DNA of 51,450 bases, taken from NCBI GenBank assembly GCA_017858055.1, contig JAFMCA010000016.1:1-51450 (forward strand). The letters run 5' to 3'. The DNA is from Flavobacteriaceae bacterium. Lineage in GTDB: Bacteria; Bacteroidota; Bacteroidia; Flavobacteriales; Flavobacteriaceae. The notes beneath the pieces are model-generated. The model saw only the letters and a program-made list of their open reading frames with translations, was not told the origin of the DNA and ran no database searches. A program made the position numbers and the translations under genes. This document shows positions 8,162 to 16,081 of this stretch, piece by piece. Positions within the stretch are counted from its first letter, which is position 1. The number at the start of each line of letters is the position of its first letter.

Positions 8162-9298
8162 TTGAATATAGCAATCGTTTGTTATCCAACATTTGGCGGT
8201 AGTGGTGTCGTCGCAACAGAGTTAGGAATTGCTTTGTCTACTAAAGGACATGAAATCCATTTCATTACCTATCACCAACCCGTACGATTAGAGGCCTTAC
8301 GCCATCCCAATATTCATTTTCACGAGGTGAATGTGCCGGACTATCCCTTATTTAAATACCAGCCCTACGAGCTGGCTTTATCGAGCCGTCTTCTTGAAGT
8401 TGTTAAACTTCATCATGTGGATGTTTTGCATGTTCATTATGCCATCCCGCATGCTTATGCTGCCTATATGGCAAAAAAAATGTTGGAAGATGAAGGAATA
8501 CACATTCCTATAGTAACCACTCTGCATGGTACAGACATCACTTTGGTTGGGAGTCACCCTTTTTATAGGGCAGCTGTTACGTTTAGTATCAATCATTCCG
8601 ATCGAGTTACAGCTGTGTCCGAGAGTCTAAAACAAGATACATTGCGTCTTTTCGAAATCAAAACCCAAATCGATGTGATTCCAAATTTTATTGATGTAGA
8701 TAAAATTGAAATGGCTGGAATGCCCTGTGAACGCAGTTTACTTGCCACTAAAGAGGAAAAAATACTCACCCACATCAGTAATTTTAGACCCCTTAAACGG
8801 ATTATGGATGTCCTCCATATTTTTGAAAAAGTAGCCGCTCAGGTGCCTTGTAAATTGATGATGGTAGGAGAAGGTCCTGAAAAGATGAAAGCGGTTCAAT
8901 ACGTTGAAGCAAAGGGATTGGAGGACCGTGTTTTGTTTCTAGGGAACAGTAATGAAATAGATAAAATTCTTTGTTTCTCAGATTTGTTTTTACTCCCCTC
9001 AGAACAAGAGAGTTTTGGACTTTCTGCACTAGAGGCTATGGCTCACGGAGTTCCTGTTATTTCCTCAGATGCCGGTGGAATCTCAGAAGTTAATAAAAAC
9101 GGTTTTTCAGGGTATTTATCCCCAATTGGTGATATCGCTACGATGTCGGAAAACGCTATAAAATTGCTTCTCGATAAAGAACTCCACAGCAAGTTTAAAA
9201 AGCAAGCTAAAGCTCAGGCAAGTTTGTTTTCTCTTCAAAAGATAATCGGCAAGTATGAAGCGATCTATTCTGACGCCATTGCTTCTATTCAATACTAA
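8162..9298 (+). CDS. bshA: BshA, N-acetyl-alpha-D-glucosaminyl L-malate synthase
   Basis: This GT4-family glycosyltransferase makes GlcNAc-malate from UDP-GlcNAc and L-malate, the first step of bacillithiol synthesis in the cytoplasm. The N-terminus CYPTFGGSGVVATELG is characteristic of BshA, and the UDP-sugar binding region contains SEQESFGLSALEAMAHGVPV. Length (378 residues) matches the family. Start TTG 8162 gives the expected MNIAIVCYPT; no in-frame ATG exists nearby. It lies 10 nt after the NagZ-fusion gene and is probably in the same transcript. The deacetylase BshB and ligase BshC are not in this window. Confidence 0.95.
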   Translation: MNIAIVCYPTFGGSGVVATELGIALSTKGHEIHFITYHQPVRLEALRHPNIHFHEVNVPDYPLFKYQPYELALSSRLLEVVKLHHVDVLHVHYAIPHAYAAYMAKKMLEDEGIHIPIVTTLHGTDITLVGSHPFYRAAVTFSINHSDRVTAVSESLKQDTLRLFEIKTQIDVIPNFIDVDKIEMAGMPCERSLLATKEEKILTHISNFRPLKRIMDVLHIFEKVAAQVPCKLMMVGEGPEKMKAVQYVEAKGLEDRVLFLGNSNEIDKILCFSDLFLLPSEQESFGLSALEAMAHGVPVISSDAGGISEVNKNGFSGYLSPIGDIATMSENAIKLLLDKELHSKFKKQAKAQASLFSLQKIIGKYEAIYSDAIASIQY

Positions 9299-9308
9299 TA
9301 GGATCTAT

Positions 9309-11387
9309 TTATTGCGGATTGTAAATTTCCTTTGCAGTAGCGTAAACTTCTTCTTTGTTTAAAGTCATTTTCTTTGTTTTAAAAGCTGCATAGAGCTCCA
9401 TTTGATCTCCATAATGGGGTGAATCAGGATGGTCCGAACTGCCGTATGATATTACTGTTTCTATTTCAGGACCCTTGGGGGTAAATTTGACCAATTCAAT
9501 ATAGGATTCCCCACTCACAACTTTTACTTTGCCCTCTTTATAGGGTCTGGCGGCCATTGCGGTAATTACGTCTGGCAAACCAAAGATTGGAATTTCCTTA
9601 GAACCTCGAACAAGTTTTTGATACTCCCCTAGAGGTACTTCAATTCGATTAAAATGTTCTAACAAATACGATTTAGTAGTAGTTAAAGCCTTGACAAGTG
9701 TAACGGCTGGAAATATTTTAGGCTCAGGTAGGGTTCTGTAGAGGGGTCTGAGTTGATCGTAAAAAACAGCAAAAATACCCGCCCCGACAGACTTTGCATC
9801 TGCTTTACGATCCCATTTTTGAAGTAGATAAATTAGCTCACTGATTTCAGGATAAGCACTCGCATCCAGCTTATCTAAATAGTTGATATTCATCCAATTA
9901 AAAGCATAGGGTTTGGGATATTGCCGGTCGTATTTGATGGTTTTGAAATCCTCATAACTGAGCTTTGGATATTGATCAATTTGTTGTTTTAATCGAGTAG
10001 AGCGGTTGTTGTCATAGGTTTCAAAGCCCATATCTTTAGAAAATCGCTTTTCTTCAGGGTTGTCTAAGGTATCGCTGGATCGAAAAGGCGTATGGTTTGC
10101 ATTGTAAATATACCCTGAATTGGGCTGTAGCACTTGGGGCAGCTCTTCAATATCGTAGGTGGTTGTCCACAATGTTTTTTTCGTATTTCCAGGAACGACC
10201 CCCTCCCAAGAATACCCTTGGTTTCGTTTAGGTATTAAACCATTGGAGATATAAAAAATGGTATCGTTTTTATCGGCATAGCCAATATTATATCCTGGAA
10301 GAGCCTTCATTTTTAAGGCACGATAAAACTCCGTAAAGTTGGTTGCTTTATTCATTCTCCACCATTGTTCCAAAGCTCTAATTTCAAATAGGGCAGGAGT
10401 ACGAACTGCATACATTCCAGTCTTGCTTTTTAGTGTAGGCCCATAGATACTTTGATAAAAAGTTTTTTTAATTGGAATCTTAACACCCAAAACACGAAAT
10501 TCTAGGTTTGCTTTTTGTGGGATTAAATCAAGGTATTCTCCATCTACTTTGTATTTGAGTTTCTCTTTTGGATGCATTTCAAGTGCGAAAACATCGGTTT
10601 TGTCCGGTTGATTTACCGTATGCGCCCACGCAAGATTTTCGTTTGCTCCTATCAAGATGTTTGGACTTCCTGCAAAAAGCGCTCCTAAAATATTGGTTCC
10701 CTCTTCACTGCACAAATGCGCTTCATACCACGAAACAGGACCGTCTAGAGGTTGGTGGGTATTGATAGCAAGAAAGGTATTCCCATCTGTGGTTTTTTTG
10801 CTGTTAAAAGCAAAAGTATTGGATCCTCTGGGTGTTTCTTCCATACTGAAGTCGTAATCCAATTGATTTTGGTTAATCCTTTGAACCCATTGATCTCCTT
10901 TGGAAGAAATAAAGAGCTGAAGCTGGGCATAACGAATCATTTGTTTGGGACTGATGGGGAATAATTCATCGTATAAAACTTCCTTTGCATGTGTAGCTGC
11001 ATATTGGTTTAAACCAGCGGCATAGCCTTCGATGATTTTTTTATAGTCAGGATGAATGTCAGCGGAATAACGAGAATTAAAAAGGGCTTCTGAACCGATG
11101 AACTGGGCGAGAAAATCAGCTCCCAAACCTTTATTGCCAAGATGTTTTGTCAACAGATTATTTCCAGCGAGATAGCCGAGTTGTATCGTCTCAAAATCAT
11201 CTTCTGCATGCGCCCATGCCAGACCATAGGCTACGGCAGCATCTGTTGGAGCATAAATATGGGGTACACCGTAGGAATCACGAACAATGTCTATCGTCTT
11301 TGGATTTACTTGAGCATACACTATCCCAACGAAGAATACAATGAAAAGCAAACTGAATTTTTTCTTCACAATTTTTTTTATTCGCAA
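9309..11387 (-). CDS. Penicillin acylase-family Ntn hydrolase
   Basis: This is an exported N-terminal nucleophile amidohydrolase of the penicillin/aculeacin A acylase family. The autocleavage site is visible at RGSNTFAF, where Ser189 would become the new N-terminal nucleophile. NILIGANENLAWAHTVNQPD downstream fits the conserved beta-chain region with the oxyanion Asn. The precursor would split into a ~160-residue alpha and a ~500-residue beta chain. Substrates may be N-acyl amino acids, acyl-homoserine lactones or cyclic lipopeptides; sequence alone does not say. The TTG start at 11387 gives a basic leader. GTG at 11369 (MKKKFSLLF) is an equally good signal peptide. It converges on bshA with a 10-nt gap. 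Confidence 0.9.
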   Translation of the reverse strand: MRIKKIVKKKFSLLFIVFFVGIVYAQVNPKTIDIVRDSYGVPHIYAPTDAAVAYGLAWAHAEDDFETIQLGYLAGNNLLTKHLGNKGLGADFLAQFIGSEALFNSRYSADIHPDYKKIIEGYAAGLNQYAATHAKEVLYDELFPISPKQMIRYAQLQLFISSKGDQWVQRINQNQLDYDFSMEETPRGSNTFAFNSKKTTDGNTFLAINTHQPLDGPVSWYEAHLCSEEGTNILGALFAGSPNILIGANENLAWAHTVNQPDKTDVFALEMHPKEKLKYKVDGEYLDLIPQKANLEFRVLGVKIPIKKTFYQSIYGPTLKSKTGMYAVRTPALFEIRALEQWWRMNKATNFTEFYRALKMKALPGYNIGYADKNDTIFYISNGLIPKRNQGYSWEGVVPGNTKKTLWTTTYDIEELPQVLQPNSGYIYNANHTPFRSSDTLDNPEEKRFSKDMGFETYDNNRSTRLKQQIDQYPKLSYEDFKTIKYDRQYPKPYAFNWMNINYLDKLDASAYPEISELIYLLQKWDRKADAKSVGAGIFAVFYDQLRPLYRTLPEPKIFPAVTLVKALTTTKSYLLEHFNRIEVPLGEYQKLVRGSKEIPIFGLPDVITAMAARPYKEGKVKVVSGESYIELVKFTPKGPEIETVISYGSSDHPDSPHYGDQMELYAAFKTKKMTLNKEEVYATAKEIYNPQ

Positions 11388-11527
11388 TATAATTAAACTT
11401 TAGTTGAGGCAATAGGTTTGATTTTTTTTGAAAAAGTAGGATACAGGACGTTAGGGGGGATTTTTTTATATTCAAACTTGAGATCGAACAAAAAATAAGT
11501 AAATTGAACCCTCAAAAAAAATCCAAT

Positions 11528-12118
11528 ATGAAAACCAATATTTTAATCGCTTTAGCATTCCTTAATGTTATTCGTCTTAGTGCTCAAGAGTCTCTATTTA
11601 ACGGGAAAGACTTGACGGGTTGGACGATTCATGGAACTGAATTGTGGTATGTGGAAGACGGATTGCTGGTTTGCGAAAGCGGACCCGACAAAGCATATGG
11701 CTATCTTTCTACCAACAAATATTACGACGATTTTGAATTGACACTTGAATTTAAGCAAGAAGCCAATGGAAATAGTGGTGTCTTTATTCGTTCTACTGTA
11801 GAGGGAACCAAAGTAAGCGGATGGCAAGTTGAAGTTGCCCCTCCTGGAAGTGACACTGGGGGAGTGTATGAATCTTATGGTAGGGGATGGCTAATTAAAC
11901 CTGCAAAAGAAAAAGATGCTGCTTTAAAAATGGGAGATTGGAATCAAATGAAAATCCGTGTAGTGGGGGATAAAATTACCACTTGGTTAAATGGGACTGA
12001 AATGATCGAACTCGAAGATGAAAAAATTGGCCAAGGAAAAGGTTCTGTTGCACTTCAAATTCACGATGGTGGGGGAATAAAAGTTCGTTGGAGAAACCTT
12101 CAATTGACCGCTTTATAA
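11528..12118 (+). CDS. Exported DUF1080 (3-keto-disaccharide hydrolase-like) protein
   Basis: This secreted protein consists almost entirely of one DUF1080 domain, a concanavalin-like beta sandwich found in hydrolases and lectin-like proteins of sugar metabolism. Recognisable blocks are LFNGKDLTGWTIHG near the N-terminus, SGVFIRS in the middle and GSVALQIHDGGGIKVRWRNL at the end. I start at ATG 11528, giving the signal peptide MKTNILIALAFLNVIRLSAQ. The frame extends to a TTG at 11504, which would only add eight polar residues. Its 3' end overlaps the convergent pterin dehydratase gene by 6 nt. Confidence 0.9.
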   Translation: MKTNILIALAFLNVIRLSAQESLFNGKDLTGWTIHGTELWYVEDGLLVCESGPDKAYGYLSTNKYYDDFELTLEFKQEANGNSGVFIRSTVEGTKVSGWQVEVAPPGSDTGGVYESYGRGWLIKPAKEKDAALKMGDWNQMKIRVVGDKITTWLNGTEMIELEDEKIGQGKGSVALQIHDGGGIKVRWRNLQLTAL

Positions 12119-12388
12119 ATCAATTTCCTCAATTGCTTTGGCAAGTTTAAAGTCTTTTTGACTTAAACTTGCTGTATCGTGAGTAGTTAATACTAGATCA
12201 AGTTTGCAGTAATCAATTTGCATCAGGGGATGGTGTTGGTGTTCTGTGGCAATTTTTGCGACTGCATTAACAAATTCCATCGTCTTTTCATAACTCCTAA
12301 ATTCAAAGTGAATTCGAATTTCTTGGTCATGGATTTCCCAAGCATACGTTAGCTGACTCCGTTGTTCTTGAATTTCTTTTGCAGTCAA
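12113..12388 (-). CDS. Pterin-4a-carbinolamine dehydratase
   Basis: This small (91 residues) cytoplasmic enzyme dehydrates 4a-hydroxytetrahydrobiopterin, recycling the cofactor used by aromatic amino acid hydroxylases. The family motif EHQHHPLMQIDYCKLDLVLTTHD contributes the active-site His pair and the terminal strand. The start is TTG 12388, only 10 nt after a possible micro-ORF stop, so it is the last gene of a four-gene minus-strand unit. No phenylalanine hydroxylase is in the window. In many bacteria this protein has roles beyond hydroxylase recycling. Confidence 0.92.
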   Translation of the reverse strand: MTAKEIQEQRSQLTYAWEIHDQEIRIHFEFRSYEKTMEFVNAVAKIATEHQHHPLMQIDYCKLDLVLTTHDTASLSQKDFKLAKAIEEIDL

Positions 12389-12398
12389 AGAAGTTGAT

Positions 12399-12491
12399 TT
12401 AACTATAGAAAATTCCAGTTAGAATACGATATCCGAGATAGATTCCTGTTATTGACCAAATCCACCATCTATTTTTAACATACCATTCCAT
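12399..12491 (-). CDS. Possible 30-residue single-span membrane peptide
   Basis: An ATG at 12491 opens a 30-codon frame encoding a short peptide with one hydrophobic, aromatic segment (WWIWSITGIYLGYRIL) that could span the membrane. It starts 10 nt after the Kazal gene ends and stops 10 nt before the pterin dehydratase gene starts, the same tight spacing as the other genes of this unit. The frame stays open upstream to 12605, but that part lies inside the Kazal gene and is compositionally odd, so I reject the longer version. I do not recognise a family. Reality as a gene is moderately likely. Confidence 0.45.
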   Translation of the reverse strand: MEWYVKNRWWIWSITGIYLGYRILTGIFYS

Positions 12492-12501
12492 AGTTTCTAT
12501 A

Positions 12502-12759
12502 TTAATTGTCTTCACAGGCTCCTTCTTCAAAACGAAGAACACCGTTTGTAGTAGCAACACAGTCGTTGGAGTAGGTGTTTCCATCGCATCCGCAGACAGG
12601 GGCATAAATTAAATAACACGGAGCTTCCAGATCAATTTTAGTCTCGTCAATACACATTTCTTCTTTTTCCTCCTCTTTATCTTTGGAACAAGAAAATGAA
12701 ATTAATGCTATTGCAAATAAGCTTAGCGTATAAATTTTTGATTTTTGAGCGATTAGCAT
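12502..12759 (-). CDS. Kazal-type protease inhibitor lipoprotein
   Basis: This 85-residue lipoprotein has a signal peptide and lipobox (ISFSC, Cys24), an acidic linker rich in Lys and Glu, then one Kazal-like domain. The core reads CYLIYAPVCGCDGNTYSNDC and ends in GAC. Aligned with ovomucoid inhibitors, the P1 position is Leu in CYL, which would favour chymotrypsin-, elastase- or subtilisin-like proteases. It is probably surface- or periplasm-exposed and may protect against predators' or the cell's own proteases. It sits 4 nt after the PLP enzyme gene on the same strand. Confidence 0.88.
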   Translation of the reverse strand: MLIAQKSKIYTLSLFAIALISFSCSKDKEEEKEEMCIDETKIDLEAPCYLIYAPVCGCDGNTYSNDCVATTNGVLRFEEGACEDN

Positions 12760-12763
12760 AGGT

Positions 12764-14026
12764 TTAAATTGACAATTTTGATAACGATTTTACAGCATCG
12801 ATAAAGACATCTAATTCAGAAGTTGTAGTGAACACATTTGGAGTAATTCTACAACCATGAACGTTAGCATAATCAATTGCTACGGTAAAGATACCGTATT
12901 TCTCATAAAGGAGTTGAGCCATTTTAGAGGGACTTATATTTTTGAGCCCCACATTTCCTATACCACAACTTCGATGACGTTCAAAAGGGGTGTTGATTAG
13001 GATATTTTCCTGATTTTTTAAAGCATTTTGCCAGTATTCTTTGAGGAAACGAAGTCTCTTTTCTTTACGCTCAATTCCCATCCAAGATAAATATTCTAGG
13101 GCATCAACTATAGTGATATCTGTTGCAACTGGATGCGTTCCAGTGTGACTTAAACGTTTGATTTTTGAGGGATCTTGTTCCTCATCAGCAAGTAGAGGCC
13201 AAATTTTAGGGATGTGTTCAGGTTTTACATAAAGAAGACCTGCTCCAAGAGGAGTAGCGAGCCATTTGTGTAAACTCGACCCATAATAATCACAATTGAG
13301 CTCCTCTATTGAAAAATCAAAATGTCCGATACAGTGAGCTCCATCAACCAATACTTCTACTCCATATCGATGCGCCATTGCACAGATTTTTCTGATTGGC
13401 AAAATTTGCCCAGTGATGTTGATCATATGGCAAACCATAATCATTCTGGTTTTAGAAGTAATTTGTGATTCGTAGAGGGATACAATTTCCTCATCGTCTA
13501 TAGGGTGATTGGGAACAGAAACTTTTGTAACAGCCACCTTATAACGCTTCGCAATTTGCTCAAACATATCTTGCATTGCCCCGTAATCCTGTAGGGCATG
13601 AATTGCATGATCTCCTTTTTTCCAGGGATAGCCACTAATAATGAGATCTAAAGATTCGGTGGTGTTTCTAGTTATTACTAAGCTTTTACTGTCACAACCT
13701 GTAAAGGAGGCAAGTTGGGCAGTAATGATATTTTTATCCTCAAAACGATTGTAACGCATATAAAAGGAGCCCTCTAAGTTCACCCGCTCAAGGTGTTTAA
13801 AGTATTTGGAAAGAGTGGGTTTTGGAGTTATGTTGTAATACCCGCTTTCTAAATTGATAAAATCAGGATGAAGATTGTAGTGACTTCTGACTACTTGCCA
13901 AAATTCGTCTTCATGAAGAGTTTCTTTAGGAAGTTCTATATTTTCCTGTACAGAAGTCGAATCAAAATTCAATATTGGACTTAGGCCCATTAATCCCAAG
14001 TTTTTTATAAAACTCCTCTTTTTCAT
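12764..14026 (-). CDS. Class V aminotransferase-fold PLP enzyme, isopenicillin N epimerase-like
   Basis: This is a fold-type I PLP enzyme of 420 residues. The cofactor Lys is K254 in SSLHKWLATP, preceded by the PLP-binding VLVDGAHCIGHFD. The N-terminus (KKRSFIKNLGLMGLSP) resembles a Tat-like leader with KR rather than RR, so it may act in the periplasm. Members include epimerases, cysteine desulfurases and kynureninase-like enzymes. The catalytic Cys loop of SufS is not apparent, so desulfurase activity is unlikely. It is the first gene of a unit with the Kazal lipoprotein, a micro-ORF and pterin dehydratase. Confidence 0.86.
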   Translation of the reverse strand: MKKRSFIKNLGLMGLSPILNFDSTSVQENIELPKETLHEDEFWQVVRSHYNLHPDFINLESGYYNITPKPTLSKYFKHLERVNLEGSFYMRYNRFEDKNIITAQLASFTGCDSKSLVITRNTTESLDLIISGYPWKKGDHAIHALQDYGAMQDMFEQIAKRYKVAVTKVSVPNHPIDDEEIVSLYESQITSKTRMIMVCHMINITGQILPIRKICAMAHRYGVEVLVDGAHCIGHFDFSIEELNCDYYGSSLHKWLATPLGAGLLYVKPEHIPKIWPLLADEEQDPSKIKRLSHTGTHPVATDITIVDALEYLSWMGIERKEKRLRFLKEYWQNALKNQENILINTPFERHRSCGIGNVGLKNISPSKMAQLLYEKYGIFTVAIDYANVHGCRITPNVFTTTSELDVFIDAVKSLSKLSI

Positions 14027-14146
14027 CTTGATTATTTAAATAATTTTTTTTCCAAACAAAACGCCGTGGAAATTGGATTAAGTCATTCTAATTTAATGAT
14101 TTAAATTGAATTTAATAGGAGAGGTAATTTAGAAAAGAATAGCAGT

Positions 14147-14180
14147 AAAAAACCGCTTGGTTAGAAGCGGTTTAAAAAAA
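14147..14180 (-). terminator. Rho-independent terminator after the YgjV-like gene
   Basis: The two arms AAACCGCTT (14150-14158) and AAGCGGTTT (14165-14173) form a 9-bp stem with a 6-nt loop. Read on the minus strand, the stem runs into a T-rich tract, so it suits the minus-strand gene ending at 14277. On the plus strand it is followed only by A residues. Confidence 0.75.
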
Positions 14181-14276
14181 AACAAATTGGTTTATGAAAG
14201 TTTCATTTCTAAAACATTTCTAAAAATAAATAAAAATATAGTAAGTTGCAAAACGCAAAGTCTTTTTTTTGAAAAA

Positions 14277-14501
14277 TTAACTGCTTTTAGACTTCAGCAG
14301 TTTCCATATTTTGTAGGATTGTATGCATACGATTACAATATTGAGAAAGATAATGGAAGGTGCAGCCGCCAGAACACCGTAAAGAAACCAACAAAAAGCT
14401 CCTATTAGGTTTACAGTCCGAAGCCGGATCATGTCGTTGATAAGGAACGATGAGATCACGATGGTCGTCGCTATCCATCCAATAATTTCGAGTGTATTCA
14501 T
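14277..14501 (-). CDS. Small YgjV-like inner-membrane protein
   Basis: This 74-residue protein has about three membrane segments: IIGWIATTIVISSFL, LIGAFCWFLYGVLAAAP and IIFLNIVIVCIQSYKIW. The layout resembles the bacterial YgjV/inner-membrane repeat family. I begin at ATG 14501 (MNTLEII); the frame continues to 14519 but adds only six residues. Function is unknown. A terminator at 14147-14180 ends its transcript, and a near-consensus -7 site (TACTTTTA) lies just upstream of the start. Confidence 0.78.
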   Translation of the reverse strand: MNTLEIIGWIATTIVISSFLINDMIRLRTVNLIGAFCWFLYGVLAAAPSIIFLNIVIVCIQSYKIWKLLKSKSS

Positions 14502-14628
14502 CCGCGTAAAAGTAAACAATAAATGGATTGAACTACAGAACTAATTTTTAGTCTTTATTTTTATTTTGGAATATTCTTGAAAACGGAGAATTGTTTGTAT
14601 GATGAGTTTAATTCTGAATAAAGGGGTG

Positions 14629-16032
14629 TTATTTTCCAATACAAAACTTCCCGAAAATAGTTCCCAAAATATCTTTATCGACTTCAATTGCTCCTGTAAT
14701 TTCTGAAAGGGCTAGAAGAGCATCTTTTAAATCTAATGCAAGTAAATCCCCCGATAAATTGGTATTTAATCCTTGCTGAACAGATTGAATTGCGCTTAAT
14801 GCTCTTATCATGGCATCGTAATGTCTGCTATTGGAGACGACAACTGAACTTGAATTTTTCATTTCGTTGACCTCCCATTCCAACTGTCCCTTAAGGGATC
14901 TGATAGAATTCTCCTCAAAACAACTGATCGCTGTCAAGGCATGAGTATAGGTTCCCCTGAGTTCGTTCATGACTTGAGTGTTAAAATCATTTTCAAAAAA
15001 TCCACCGTATTGATCAATTTTAGTTTCCACTAATAGGATAGTCAACTGGTCGTGATGCAAGGATTTCACTGCCTCAATGACTTCTTCGGGGGTTGAATCC
15101 TTTCGGTCAAACAAGTACAATAGAATTTTGGCATTGGCAATCTTTTCTTTGGCGCGATTAATTCCTATAGACTCAATTTTATCGGAAGTTTCACGCAAAC
15201 CCGCGGTGTCTATGAATCGGTATTTGATGCCATTAATCACCAGGGTATCCTCTATGGCATCTCGTGTGGTTCCGGCAATGTCAGAAACGATGGCCTTTTC
15301 CTCATTAAATAAAGCATTGAGCAAAGAGGATTTCCCGGCATTTGGTTTTCCAGCGATTGCTACAGGTACCCCTTCTTTAAGCACATTTCCATAGGCAAAA
15401 GAATCTGCTAATATTTTTAATTTTGATTGTAAATCTATGAGGAGTTTTTCTAATTCTGTTCGGTTAGCAAATTCAACATCCTCCTCAGAAAAATCAAGTT
15501 CCAACTCAATTAAGGCTGTGAAATCGATTAATTTTTGACGTAATTTCTCAATTTCTGATGAAAATCCACCTCTCATTTGTTTCATAGCGACTTCATGAGC
15601 TGCCTGAGATTCGGAGGCAATTAAGTCGGCCACAGCTTCCGCTTGACTTAAGTCGATTTTTGCATTCAGAAATGCTCTGAGTGTAAATTCTCCTGGTTGT
15701 GCAGATCTACATCCTTGTCGTATAAAAAGTTGAATAATTTCTTGTTGTATATAAAGGCTTCCATGGCATGAAATTTCGACCACATCTTCTCCAGTATAAG
15801 ATTGAGGATTTCTAAAAAGGGATACAAGAACCTCGTCAATGACTCTTGAGCCTTCCAGAAGATGACCTAAGTGAATGGTATGTGTATTTTGACTTTCTAA
15901 GGTTTTGGCATGAATGGATTTAAAACACGCATCGACCATAGGTATGGACTTAGGCCCAGAAAGTCTAATAACAGCAATAGCTCCCGCTCCAGAAGGCGTT
16001 GCTAAGGCAATAATCGTATCGTTTTGATGCAA
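14629..16032 (-). CDS. mnmE: MnmE, tRNA uridine-5-carboxymethylaminomethyl modification GTPase
   Basis: With MnmG this enzyme modifies the wobble uridine (U34) of certain tRNAs. The 467 residues match the family. The N-terminal folate-binding domain begins DTIIALATPSGAGAIAVIRLSG. The GTPase domain shows GKPNAGKSSLLN (P-loop) and DTAGLRETSD (G3). The C-terminus is the invariant CIGK with the cysteine needed for catalysis. The start is TTG 16032, giving the usual MxQNDTI opening; no ATG competes. MnmG is not in the window. Confidence 0.97.
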   Translation of the reverse strand: MHQNDTIIALATPSGAGAIAVIRLSGPKSIPMVDACFKSIHAKTLESQNTHTIHLGHLLEGSRVIDEVLVSLFRNPQSYTGEDVVEISCHGSLYIQQEIIQLFIRQGCRSAQPGEFTLRAFLNAKIDLSQAEAVADLIASESQAAHEVAMKQMRGGFSSEIEKLRQKLIDFTALIELELDFSEEDVEFANRTELEKLLIDLQSKLKILADSFAYGNVLKEGVPVAIAGKPNAGKSSLLNALFNEEKAIVSDIAGTTRDAIEDTLVINGIKYRFIDTAGLRETSDKIESIGINRAKEKIANAKILLYLFDRKDSTPEEVIEAVKSLHHDQLTILLVETKIDQYGGFFENDFNTQVMNELRGTYTHALTAISCFEENSIRSLKGQLEWEVNEMKNSSSVVVSNSRHYDAMIRALSAIQSVQQGLNTNLSGDLLALDLKDALLALSEITGAIEVDKDILGTIFGKFCIGK

Positions 16033-16081
16033 GGTCTATTTTTTACGAAATTATTAATATTACTTCAAATGGGAGAGGGGA

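Noticed and set aside
7605-10835. Shared ~14-nt string GGATCCTCTGGGT-type in the NagZ-fusion and acylase genes
   Set aside because: A match of about 14-15 nt is expected by chance once in a window this size, and the two occurrences encode different peptides in unrelated families.
12399-12605. 68-residue frame extending the micro-ORF upstream
   Set aside because: Its first 38 codons overlap the Kazal gene in another frame and have Thr/Pro-rich, gene-shadow composition. Only the part from ATG 12491 is kept.
14157-14408. 83-residue frame on the plus strand
   Set aside because: It begins inside the terminator hairpin and runs antisense through the YgjV-like gene.
14530-14570. ACTAA...TTAGT hairpin before a T-rich stretch near the end of mnmE
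   Set aside because: The stem is only 5 bp and AT-only, too weak to call a terminator.
15077-15394. 105-residue frame antisense to mnmE
   Set aside because: It lies wholly inside the GTPase domain of mnmE, and no family resemblance is seen; a shadow frame.
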